Made by a program: the position numbers and the translations under genes | The notes under the pieces: generated by a model | What the model saw: the letters and a program-made list of their open reading frames with translations, nothing else | Databases searched by the model: none | What the model was told of the DNA's origin: nothing | Shown: positions 14,300 to 24,300 of the stretch, piece by piece | How the letters are laid out: each line of letters begins with the position of its first letter | Numbering within the stretch: position 1 is the first letter of the stretch | Assembly: GCA_038373865.1 (NCBI GenBank) | Contig: JAXGGA010005604.1 | Location: forward strand, 1 to 64,000 | DNA: 64,000 nt | Source of the DNA: Uloborus plumipes | Lineage: Eukaryota > Arthropoda > Arachnida > Araneae > Uloboridae | Direction of reading: 5' to 3'

Positions 14300-14484
14300 C
14301 TGTCGGCTCCGCTTTAACGAATACCGCCGGTTCCAAGAAACACTATTCGATCAAGCGAGGTATTTGATTAAGCAGGGATCTTGAGCATTGCGTCTATGGC
14401 ATGGGAAATATTAGGTTCCGGGATAATTTATTCGTATGAACGGGGTATTCGTTTATCCATTACACGATTAAGCGGAGCCGACAG
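14300..14484. mobile_element. TA-flanked pogo/Tigger-like MITE
   Basis: A 185-bp element with matching ends CTGTCGGCTCCGCTT and AAGCGGAGCCGACAG, flanked by TA at 14298-14299 and 14485-14486. Wording such as CGTTTATCC and TTAAGC is typical of pogo/Tigger termini. The preceding ~65 bp (14228-14283) resembles a second pogo-type end. Confidence 0.8.
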
Positions 14485-14486
14485 TA

Positions 14487-15568
14487 TATTCACTTTTATA
14501 AAATAATTTAATTTTGAGAGGAAGAACGGAACTATAATCTGACATGCATTCTATCTTTACCATTTTCCATTTCCCCTTAGATTTTTTTTTCTTTTAACAG
14601 ACTAGAGAATAGACCATTATCACGGTCATTACTCTTTTCGTATTATTTACTCTTCAAAAATTAGCATCATGCCTCTAAAATATACCAAGGAGTATTTTCA
14701 ACCCTTTGGAAAAAAAAAAAAAACCTTAGCTATATCTCTGCATTACAAGAAAAAGTGAAAAGAGTAACACAAAATACACCACACACACATTTATAAAAGC
14801 CAACGGGAGAAAGAGTAGAAAGAGCCGTCTTTAGATCTCCCAAATGAGCGTGTGAGTTTGCACAGCTGTACAACATTTTTTTGATGATAATATGTCTATT
14901 AGATACATTGAACTTGATTCACATTGCATTTCGGAACAAACGTGCTTTATTTTGCTAGAATGTGTGTGTGTGCGTAAATATTTTGACACATACCATATAC
15001 GAAGCCCTATTATACGTATCATACTGCATCATAAAAAGAGACCAACAATAGTTGTAAAATCGTAAGAAGCGGATAAATTATAGGAAAGTTCAGTGGAATT
15101 TGCTTCTGAAAGATTCTTGCTCTGAAAGAACTAGTCGCCACGGGTTGGCGCCGAGAGCGAATGTAGAATTCTTTCAAGGGAGGTGCGACTGATTTTTCTT
15201 ACTTATTTAACGTACATACTGGTTTACAAACATTGATCACAAAGGATTAAGACTTCAATTCCGACATTTTTTCGGGTGAGAGCTAAAAACTCTTTCCCAA
15301 ACTTTATTAAAACTCGTACAAAATTGAATTTTTAGAAATTCAATATTGAAAAATTACTAGTAAATAGTTCCTGAAGGGAGTGGCAATCGCCCACATGGCC
15401 TCTCCCTTGTATGCGTCTCTGCCTGGCACTCGGAATTTGTCAGACACCGATCATAAGAGATTAAAACTTTTTAGCTTGGATATAATTATGAGGACATCTG
15501 TGGTTGAAAAGTCTATATGTAGCAGTTGAGTGTTCAAGTTTATTTCCCTCCTCTTCCCTTTTCCGGTT
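14487..15568. other. Intergenic DNA, nothing recognised
   Basis: A/T-rich with short GT/CA stretches near 14785 and 14960. No element borders found. Confidence 0.5.
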
Positions 15569-15692
15569 GAATCCTAGTTTATGGTCCGGCGATAAATGAA
15601 TAAATCTGGCAACCACAGAATTAGCATTGGATGATTGGATTGTTTGGCGACTTTAAGCAAAATCGCCAAACCCGGACCTTAAACTAGGATTC
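15569..15692. mobile_element. Short foldback MITE
   Basis: Inverted ends GAATCCTAGTTTA..GGTCCGG and CCGGACC..TAAACTAGGATTC close a 124-bp unit. It has an internal TTGGCGA/TCGCCAA pair and no coding capacity. Confidence 0.7.
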
Positions 15693-15802
15693 TACCCCTT
15701 TTCCTATTTCTGTAAACTGCAAAATCTGTTTCGTGGTACCTGCATTATTTGTCGCAGGAGAACTTTTCCATAAAAGATACGTCACTAGGAGCCTTTTCCA
15801 TT

Positions 15803-15845
15803 TTTGGCGATTTTTATTAAAGTAACTTTAAAAATCGCCAAAAAT
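15803..15845. repeat. Hairpin of TTTTTGGCGATTTTTA arms
   Basis: An inverted repeat (TTTTTGGCGATTTTTATTAA against TTTAAAAATCGCCAAAAA) with a tiny loop. It again uses the GGCGA word that recurs across this window. Confidence 0.7.
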
Positions 15846-15853
15846 ATCGCTTA

Positions 15854-16367
15854 CTGTCTGTTTGCGTTTTGGGTGCCTGGCAAGGTCGGACGCTTCCATC
15901 TGAAAAAGGGGAGTTAGGTTTTGGATGCGCACTACCCGATGCCTTCAGCTTTAGTTCGCGGACTACTTCCTCGTTGCTTTTCCTCCCCATTTCGATAAAG
16001 TGGAACTACTTTGATATCCCCCCCCCCCAAATCGGAAATTTGGCGACTTTTTATTGTCGCCAAGAAAAATATCTGTTTTTGTTGTTGCCACAAAAAATTT
16101 GTTGCTACAAAACTTTAAAAAAAAACTCAAAAAATAGTACAAAACTCAAGAAAATACTAAATTTGGCAACAGCAAAAACCTAAAAGCTGGAAAAAACCTA
16201 AATTGGCAACACCAAAATAAGAAACAGCAACCCTAAAAAGTCCGAAAAGGAGTGCCAGATTTGGCGGTTAATTTTGGGGGGGGATATCAAAGTTATACCG
16301 ATAAAGTCCAAAGAGACTTGCCGCGTGCGCAGATGAGGCGGAGGTCGCACGAAAAAATTTTAGACAG
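15854..16367. mobile_element. TA-MITE copy 2, split by an insertion
   Basis: Ends CTGTCTG and AGACAG with TA at 15852-15853 and 16368-16369. The outer parts match the 207-bp element at 3228-3434. The middle is interrupted at 16001-16298 by a second transposon. Confidence 0.7.
16001..16298. mobile_element. hAT-like MITE nested in the TA-MITE
   Basis: A 298-bp insertion flanked by CGATAAAG at 15993-16000 and 16299-16306, a perfect 8-bp duplication. Inner ends are mirror images (ACTTTGATATCCCCCC and GGGGGGATATCAAAGT). The 8-bp duplication suggests hAT; the terminal bases are not canonical. Confidence 0.7.
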
Positions 16368-16369
16368 TA

Positions 16370-17515
16370 CAAACAACAAATTTCGTAGTTGGCGGCATTC
16401 AACAAGTTCAGTTTCTAAATTCTAGGGCTGCCGTATACTTGTAAATATAGCCAATCGCGTCAAGCAATCTCCCTATTGTTGCCAAGAAAGTAAACAAGTG
16501 GCCGAACCAACCTTTAACGGATAAATATCAAAATGGGTTCACAAGCAATCACGGGTTATGAACGAGCAGACAAGTCTCGTACACATGTGTAATCGAAAAA
16601 AAAAAAAAAAGATGTAATTATTTTTCTACTTTGACAAAAAGAACTCCTCCCCCCACCCCACCCCCCCCCACCCCCACCCACAAGAGGACTTCGCTAAGTT
16701 TTTAAAAAGCCACAACATTAAAATTTTCTGCAACTTTTTCAAGAACTATGTTTTCCATAATTGATCATATTTTTAACTAATTTTACTCACTGTATGAACT
16801 TACTTAATTTTTACACATCTTGCGTTCTTGACGTTTTCTCAATTAAAATCGCATCACTTTTAAGTCTTTAAAGAATTAGAAACCATTAATACAGAGCGTC
16901 TTCTTTTCTAATTACGAAAATACTTAATTTTTTCAGCACTACATTAAAGAGATCATTCCTGAATTTTTTTTAACTATCTAACGAAACTTTATAAGACAGC
17001 TGAATCTTGAAACTGCGTTGAATAAAAATCACTCTACCAGCTTGATTCAATACCGTAAAATCGAAGTCAGAATGTAGCTGTCACGTTATACCTATGAAAT
17101 CATGAACGTTGATAGCCATTTTTGATCACGAGAAAAAAACTACTATGCTATGTTACTTTACCTGGAGCCGCTAGTGGCCTTACTTTTTCCAATACCACAG
17201 AATTATGGCGAAGTTAGCGACTTCACATCCAATAACAGTTCCGCTATAAGGGCCTTTATAATATACTGAATATAGACTAAAATATAATGTTACAACTAAG
17301 CCGTGATTCAATAGCCCGTAGGTTGACAATTAATCATACATTACATTGACTCTGAACAAACTTGGTTAATTTAACGTGGCAGAATGAGAAAGAATTTGAC
17401 AAAATCGCTGGAAAAATAAATTCAATTGCAGCGAAAAGAGAGAGGCAAGCCTTCATGAAAACTTTTTATTTTTTGCAAAACATTTATCTCTCCACTGAAG
17501 CCAATTATTGCTTTA
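16370..17515. other. Intergenic DNA, nothing recognised
   Basis: Contains a C/A-rich run at 16648-16682 and is otherwise AT-rich. No gene or complete repeat seen. Confidence 0.5.
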
Positions 17516-17976
17516 AAAAAATATTTTTGAAAAAAAAAATTGAACCGACTTCGGAACTTCACTCAGCAAATGCTCTAAAAGGTAAAAAATAATTTTATTC
17601 TTTGAACACCATCGATACTACATTTAAACAAAAGTTTTGAAGTCGGCGCAAAAAAGCTAAATAGAATCATTCGAAACTATAAATATAAATTTAAATGAAT
17701 CCAGGTTCTTTATTCGCATTCGCATTCATTGAAAAATACATATTTATGTAATGGTACAAATATTCAGCTCTCAATTTTCAATGATTTCTCTGAAAATGTT
17801 GGCAAAATATAGTAAACATCATTTTACCTATATAGTTTTTGCGCCGACTTCAAAACTTAAGTTTAAATGTAGTATCGATGGTGTTCAAAGAATAAAATTA
17901 TTTTTTACTTTTTAGAGCATTTGCTGAGTGAAGTTCCGAAGTCGGTTCAATTTCTTTTTTCAAAAATATTTTTATT
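17516..17976. repeat. Foldback unit 1 with ~140-bp arms
   Basis: Arms 17516-17655 and 17836-17976 are reverse complements with few mismatches. Both include GAACCGACTTCGGAACTTCA or its complement and TTTGAACACCATCGAT. The loop is 180 bp of AT-rich DNA. The same unit is inverted at 29328-29797. Confidence 0.88.
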
Positions 17977-18560
17977 TTATTCTTTTTAGTGTAAATGTGC
18001 ATATGAAAAAAGGTAATGTTTCCATTGTAAAACTTCACCTAATTTTCTTAAGTAAATGCTTCATAAAATAAACTATGTAAGAAAAAAAAAAGAAAGAAAG
18101 TATCAACGCGTCTAAAATTTTAAACGATTGACACTAAAAAATAATCCTTGTTATTCTCTGGTATTTATTTGTGTACTAGTTTAATCAAAGGCTAAATATT
18201 AACGGCTTTTCAACTAATTTATATTTCAAAACACTAGATTCTCGCAGCTCATAAAATTTCACGACATATTACATACGTGGTCCGCTAATGAGTTTCATGT
18301 TTGTTTCAGTTAAGCCTTCATTCAAAATTTTCATGATCATTATAATAACTGTTTCATATCAATCACGTTCTGTAACAATGGATTTTATATTTAATCATTT
18401 AGGTCAAATCGCTTTAAATTTGAACAAAAATTTGGAGATTTTCCTCACTTTCTTCAGAATTCCTTTATCAAACCGTATGTAAATTAAGACTAATAAAACC
18501 TGAAATATTACGAATCAATCAGTACCTGGTACGACTTTCAGTTCGTTGGAGTTCAATAGA
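17516..18560 (+). mobile_element. Helitron-related mosaic repeat, copy 1 (first part)
   Basis: This block matches the reverse complement of about 28700-29800 through both unique and foldback parts. Example: a shared 64-codon chance frame lies at 18288-18482 and, inverted, at 28783-28977. It includes the GTACCTGGTACGACTTTCAG segment also present in the Helitrons at 31340-31365 and 58450-58475. Homology stops near GAGTTCA at about 18556 and resumes near 20390, so about 1.8 kb was inserted or rearranged here. Confidence 0.8.
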
Positions 18561-19324
18561 AACAAGAAGTTCTGTCAAGAACTAAACGAGCCTACTTTCC
18601 CGTACACCGACATCGGCATTGTAGCATCTGATCAATATTCTCTTAATTATCTGAAACTGAAAATTATGTCAAACATACCTCTATAGCACTTAAAGCTGAT
18701 TTCTAAAAGCAAAATATACCCCTCTCATCAGATGAAATAGACACGTAAAAATTAAATAAACGAGTCAATTAAGTTTTGTCGCACCTTTTAAAGAATGTAA
18801 CTGTTATAGTTCTTCCGTAGAAAAATTCCACAATCGTTTTCAAAAGAAAAAAAAATAAATAAAATAAAAGTACAAAGAACTTCAAAACACATTTTATCAA
18901 AGAAAGAAAAAAAAACTCGTTCGTTAATAAAATGTCTTGAATTTCATTTTTAATCCGTTGCCAGTTGTTAAATATAAATGAAGAATAAAATGCTCTCGTG
19001 AATGAAAAATTTTTGTTAGCAAAAAAAAAAATATCGTCTGCCAAAAAAAAATCATAATAAATTAAACAAAACAAATAAATAAATAAACAAAAAATCGTCT
19101 GCCCAGTCAGTCATTTTTTTCTGAGCTTGCATTTCCGCCATGTTTGCGGAGTCGGAGTCGGAATCAGAGTCCTCACAGAAGATTATTCAGAAAAGTACTT
19201 TACAATACATTATTTATTAAAATCATTTTCTTACAAAGTTAGTTTGAAGGAAATCCGCCTTGAAGTTCAGAATCAACATTCAATTTAAATTTTCCAGTAG
19301 GTGCTCATGTTAAATGTTTTTCTG
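18561..19324. other. AT-rich DNA inside the interrupted mosaic repeat
   Basis: Poly-A-rich stretches at 18846-19090 give a low-complexity frame on the minus strand (18769-19074) that I do not regard as coding. Confidence 0.5.
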
Positions 19325-20187
19325 AACTGTTCATCATTGAACGAAAAATGGTTCAAATTGAAAAGTGAAATATGGGAATGAGTCTCTACGAGATCTTTCG
19401 AACAAAAAAAGTTTATTCAATTCTGACGGTTCATTTAAAAGTTATTAGGTGGAGAAAGGTTGCTTGAACGGTTCAATGTTGAACGAAAAAATATTCAAAT
19501 TGAAAATTTAAATACGGTAATGAAGTATCCTTGCCGAGATCTTTCGAACAAAAAAAAGTTTGTTTAAATCGGACTGTTCACTCAAAAGTTATTAGGGGTG
19601 AGAGCTTATTTGAACGGTTCAATGTTGAACGAAAAATTGTTCAAATTGAAAATTTAAAAACGGGAATGAAATATTCTTGATAAGATCTTTCGAACAAAAA
19701 AAAGTTTATTCAATTCGGACGGTTCACTTAAAAGTTATTAGGTGGGAAAAGGTTGCTTGAACAGTTCAATGTTGAACCAAAAATGTTCAAATTTAAAATT
19801 TAAATACGGTAATTAAGTGTCCTTGCCGAAATGCTTCGAACAAAATATAATTGTTTAAATCAGACTGTTCACTCAAAAGTTATTAGGGTTGACAGCTTGT
19901 TTGAACGGTTCAATGTTGAATGAAAAATTGTTCAAATCGAAAATGTAGATACGGGAATGAAGTACCCTTGAAAAGATCTTTCGAACAAAAAAAAGTTTGT
20001 TCAAATCGGACTGTTAACTAAAAAGTTAATATCGCGGGCCAGGTTGTTTGAACGGTTTAAAGTTGCACCAAAAATTGTTCAAATCGAAAAATCAAATATG
20101 GGAATGAGCTGTACTCGCCGAGATCTTTCCAACAAAAAAAAGTTTGTCCAAATCGGAATGTTCATTCAAAAGTTATTAGGGGGGGAC
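19325..20187 (+). repeat. Tandem array, ~145-bp unit, six copies
   Basis: Copies are anchored by GGTTCAATGTTGAACG-like segments at about 19329, 19471, 19617, 19764, 19908 and 20054, spaced 142-147 bp. Each unit also carries GATCTTTCGAACAAAAAAA and TTCAAAAGTTATTAGG variants. The array ends in a GACAGACAGACCGACC microsatellite at 20185-20215. Confidence 0.9.
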
Positions 20188-20215
20188 AGACAGACCGACC
20201 GACCGACAGACAGAC
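20185..20215 (+). repeat. GACA/GACC tetranucleotide microsatellite
   Basis: A run of GACAGACAGACCGACCGACC type repeats directly after the last 145-bp unit. Confidence 0.9.
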
Positions 20216-20283
20216 AAATTCCCCATCTCAATACCCTACTTTCAAATTTTTAATTTTTCGATATTCATTTTACCTTTTTATTT

Positions 20284-20327
20284 TTTTAACTTGGCGATAT
20301 TTTTTGGACTTGGCGATATTTTTTAGA
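20284..20327 (+). repeat. Two 21-bp repeats of ACTTGGCGATATTTTTT
   Basis: Two consecutive copies of ACTTGGCGATATTTTTT with short linkers. They share the TTGGCGA word with the ~780-bp repeat family but are otherwise unrelated. Confidence 0.7.
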
Positions 20328-20389
20328 TGCATTAAGCCACTTTTAATACTTTTTTCGTTTTTCTTTTATTTTTAACGGGAAAGTAGGCT

Positions 20390-20664
20390 AAAAAGCAGGA
20401 CATAGAAAGATACTCGGTTTAAAATGTTCAAAAAGACCATAGAAAGGAATTTCATTATGCAATCCAGAGAAGCCTGGCGTTCAAAATGGTCATTATTACG
20501 ATTACTGTGATCCCAATTTCTTTTTCCGAAAGATTTCTGCAGGTTCCCGTTATCGAACCCGGACCACGAGACGATGGGACCAATCGGAAAGAAAGACCTT
20601 TCTAACAAAAAAAAAAGAATTTTTGAAATCGGTCCAGGCGTCTTCGAGTAATCTTGTAACATAC
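20390..20664 (+). mobile_element. Helitron-related mosaic repeat, copy 1 (second part)
   Basis: It resumes the match to the inverted copy at about 28460-28690 (for example GATTTCTGCAGGTTCCCGTT and CCAGAGAAGCCTGGCG). The Ty3/gypsy element inserted at 20664/20665, so the LTR element is younger than this repeat. CATAGAAAGATACTCGGTTT at 20401-20420 equals the complement of the Helitron 5' end seen at 31440 and 58385. Confidence 0.8.
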
Positions 20665-20965
20665 TGTTACAAATCTTGTAAATAGTTGTTTTTCCTGCCT
20701 TGCATCATTTTCATTAGTTTTGGTTTTATCTGACGTCATGTTGCAAAAGTATCTGAAGATATCACCTTTATCACTAGTATACCGGCCCTGTAACACTTTG
20801 TAGTTTTTACACTTGCCCTAACTTTAATAAGCGTGAAGACATTTTTCGCTCGGAGTGTTTTCTTTTTTTTCTTTCTCTTTTTATCACTAGAATTTGTGAA
20901 TGGATTACGTAATGAAACAAAATATTCCAGGTTTTTCTCGAATAGTGTGGACATTTCTTTCCGTG

Positions 20966-20997
20966 TATAAATAGCTGGCCTTGAACACAAGTCAGTT
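20966..20997 (+). promoter_or_regulatory. LTR core promoter: TATA box plus initiator
   Basis: TATAAATA at 20966-20973 is followed about 26 bp later by TCAGTT at 20992-20997, matching the arthropod initiator consensus TCAGTY. Spacing and motifs fit RNA polymerase II initiation near 20994. The same pair recurs in the 3' LTR (about 26625-26656). Confidence 0.8.
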
Positions 20998-21203
20998 AGT
21001 TTTTCTCAGATGGGTTTTCTGAGATGCTCGTTTTCGTTCGCTTGGGCGGATGGTTGTTTTGCTTTTGTAATTGCTTAATTACTGTTCACGTTAGATACGT
21101 GGTGCTGAGTTACTGTTGAGAGTACAGTGTACTGTTTGTTGCCTAATTGCTGATGTTTAGCAATTGTTTTCTGCTCTTATTGTAAATAGTGTAAATACTT
21201 GTA

Positions 21204-21209
21204 AATAAA
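21204..21209 (+). terminator. Polyadenylation signal AATAAA (5' LTR copy)
   Basis: AATAAA about 210 bp downstream of the predicted start in the LTR. The 3' LTR copy at 26863-26868 is the one expected to end the genomic RNA. Confidence 0.6.
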
Positions 21210-21282
21210 TTTATAGTTACTTCCTCAAGATTGGAATGCTCATTTGAAGAAAGTTGAAGGTGCAACGGACTCGTTACAATTT

Positions 21283-21300
21283 TGGCGCCCAACGTGGGGC
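21283..21300 (+). other. Primer-binding site, tRNA-Lys(1,2) type
   Basis: TGGCGCCCAACGTGGGGC begins 4 nt after the 5' LTR. From established knowledge this 18-mer is complementary to the 3' end of tRNA-Lys1,2, a primer also used by several retroviruses. It fixes the element's orientation. Confidence 0.88.
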
Positions 21301-21375
21301 ATCTTCAAGGACATTCTTGGAATTACCTGTGAATTCGGACTTTTCTTCCTAAGGACTTTTTGACTTCGGAATTTT

Positions 21376-24300
21376 ATGGTGATTACTCGAGCAATGGAGG
21401 AACAACTGCAAAAACTCCTTGATGCGATCAACGCTGTTAAAAGTGACATGACTGCTAATCAAGAACAATTAAAAAATGAACTGGCTACTAATCAAGAACA
21501 ATTAAAAAATGACATGGCTGCGAATCAAGAACAATTAAAAAATGACATGGCTGTGAATCAAGAACAATTAAAAATTGATCTGGCAACTAATCAAGAACAA
21601 TTGAAAAATGATCTAGCTGAAGAAATTAAAAGCGATTTAACGTCAATGAAAAGTTTGGTGGAAACTAAATTTACCAACATGGAAAATAAAGTGGAGGCTC
21701 TAGAAGATCGAATCACCACAGTAGAAAACCATGTGGAAAAGAAAATTAAAGAACTTGAATCAAAGTTATCAGCATCCTGCAACAACTCAAGTGACTGTGT
21801 AGCTGCAGCTGGAACTTCTCGTCCATCCATCAAACTGGCCACGTTTGACGGGAAGACCTCGTGGAATATTTACAAGAAGCAGTTCCTCATCGTTGCAGAA
21901 GCAAACTCCTGGGACTCTTCCACGAAAGCCTGTCACCTTGCAGCCTCGCTGAGAGGGGATGCAGCTGAAATACTACAGACCTTCCCAGAGGACAAGCACC
22001 GCGACTTCGATGCCTTATCATCGGCCTTGGAGCTTCGCTTTGGCGAAGCATGCCAAAAAGAATTCAGCCAACTCCAGCTGAAATCCAGACTCCAGAGGGC
22101 TGGAGAGACTCTACAAGTTTTTGCAGCAGACGTTGAGAGGCTTTCCCATCTCGCCTTCTCGGACTGTCCTTCGGGTGTTCGCGATAGCCTGGCCCTGAAC
22201 TACTTCATAGATGGAGTGCGAAATCCAGAAATTCAGACGGCTCTCCGGATGGCGGACATTAAAGATCTTAAATCCGGTCTGGTCTACGCAATGAAGTTCG
22301 AGGCTGCACAGCAAACGTCCCGCAAGGATCGCCATTCAATCAGGGGCGTGGAAGTGCGTGCTCCGGATTCGAACTCAACTTGTCTCTTGGAAATTAAGCG
22401 ACAAATCCAAGAGCTCTCGGGGACCCTGAAGAAGATTACGGCTCACAAGGACCAAAGTAAACAACCACTGAAGTGCTGGAAATGTGGCGGTGAGGGCCAC
22501 GTACGAAGGAATTGCGAAGCTCGCCAAGAAAAGAAGACGTCTCCCAAAGTTTTCCAGATTTCCCCAAGAAGTGGCGGCTGCAACGGACTCTTCATTTACG
22601 CTTATGTGAATGGGTTTCCCTGCGAAATGATTGTGGACACAGGAGCCAACGTTTCCATTATTAAGACTGATGTGGCTCATCGATTTGGACTCAAGATCTT
22701 ATGGACGCCGCCCTGCGTTACTCTCCAAACTGTGACAGGTGACAAAATCGAGATTGAAGGAAAAGTGAACTTAGAAATAATGTTCGGGAGCGCCACTTAC
22801 CATCACACGACATTCGTCGCTGACATTACAGATCCCTTCATTCTCGGACTGGACTTTTTGAAAACATTTGATTTTTCTATCGACTTTAAAAATAATGAGC
22901 TGCACTCGATGAGGGAAGACATAGCAATTTTCAACGCTGAAAATAACTTAAAATCCGCTCATCAAATAATAGCCCAAACAGATTTATTGATTCCCCCAAG
23001 ATCAGAAATACTAATACCTGGCTCCATCAAGGAAAACAACAGCTTTAAATTCGGCCTAATTGAATATCCTAACCAGAGTAATAGCCCAAAAGGAGTACTA
23101 GTGGCATCTACGCTTGTGGACCTTTCAAGGAATGCAGTTCCTGTGAGAGTCGCCAATGTGAGTGAAAGACCGAGGAATATCAAGAAAGGAGAAGTGTTGG
23201 CAACTTGTACTCCCGTAAACTGCATCATCAGAAGAATTGATTCCTCCGAGACTGTGTCTTCCGAATCCTTGACTTCGAAATTAATTGGGAGTGCAGCATT
23301 ATCGAAGGATCAAAGATACGCTGCGGAAAAATTGGTGGACGACTTCAAGCAGGTGTTTTCATCTACACCCGAAGATGTTGGTCGCACGAGTTTAGCGCAG
23401 CATAGGATCGACACTGGAGATCATCCCCCTATCAAGCAGCATCCAAGACGACTACCGTTCGCCAAGAAGGAAGAGGTTGAGATCCTCGTAAAAGAGATGC
23501 AGGAGAATGACGTCATCGAACCCTCATCCAGTCCTTGGGCATCCCCTATCGTCTTGGTCCGAAAGAAAGACGGCTCCACCAGATTTTGTGTTGACTACCG
23601 ACGCCTGAATGACATCACCAAGAAGGACAGTTACCCTCTTCCACGGATCGATGACACTCTGGACACCCTTTCCGGACACAAGTGGTTTTCGACCCTGGAT
23701 TTAAAGAGCGGCTACTGGCAGGTGGAGATACACCCCGACGACCGAGAGAAGACGGCGTTTACAACCGGACAAGGCTTGTGGCAGTTCAAAGTGATGCCCT
23801 TCGGCCTCTGCAATGCACCAGCCACGTTCGAGCGTCTTATGGAATCAGTGTTACGAGGACTGTCTTATGAATCCTGTCTTGTCTACTTGGACGACATTAT
23901 CATCATAGGACGCAGTTTTGAGGAACATTTGGCTAATCTTAGGAAGGTGCTGCAAAAGCTTAAGGAAGCCAACCTGAAGTTAAGCCCGTCCAAATGTAAT
24001 TTGTTTCGCCGTGAGGTGAACTACCTTGGTCACATTATCTCTTCCGAAGGTGTACGAACAGATCCAGATAAGGTATCTGCAGTCAAGAATTGGAGCCGCC
24101 CCGAAAATGTCCATCAGCTGCGAAGTTTCCTGGGGCTCTGCACGTACTACAGGAAGTTTGTGAAGGGTTTTTCCAATATTGCACGACCTTTGCATAAGCT
24201 GACGGAGAGCAAACGAAAATTTGAATGGTCCAAAGAATGCGAGGATGCATTTCTACAGCTGAAGGAGGCTTTAACATCAACGCCTATTCTCTCTTATCCT

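Larger units (their letters stand above)
20665..21278 (+). repeat. 5' LTR of the Ty3/gypsy element
   Basis: A 614-bp repeat, TG...CA bounded, duplicated at 26324-26937. It carries the promoter (TATA box 20966-20973 and TCAGTT initiator 20992-20997) and a polyadenylation signal AATAAA at 21204-21209, so U3, R and U5 can be placed roughly: U3 to about 20993, R/U5 after it. Most of its differences from the 3' LTR cluster in the last ~75 bp. Confidence 0.96.

Noticed and set aside
18288..18482. 64-codon frame conserved (inverted) at 28783-28977
   Set aside because: Conservation is at DNA level as part of the mosaic repeat, continues outside the frame, and the encoded peptide is low-complexity.
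19325..20187. CRISPR array
   Set aside because: Units are directly contiguous and ~145 bp, with no short repeat/unique spacer pattern, in a eukaryotic transposon context.
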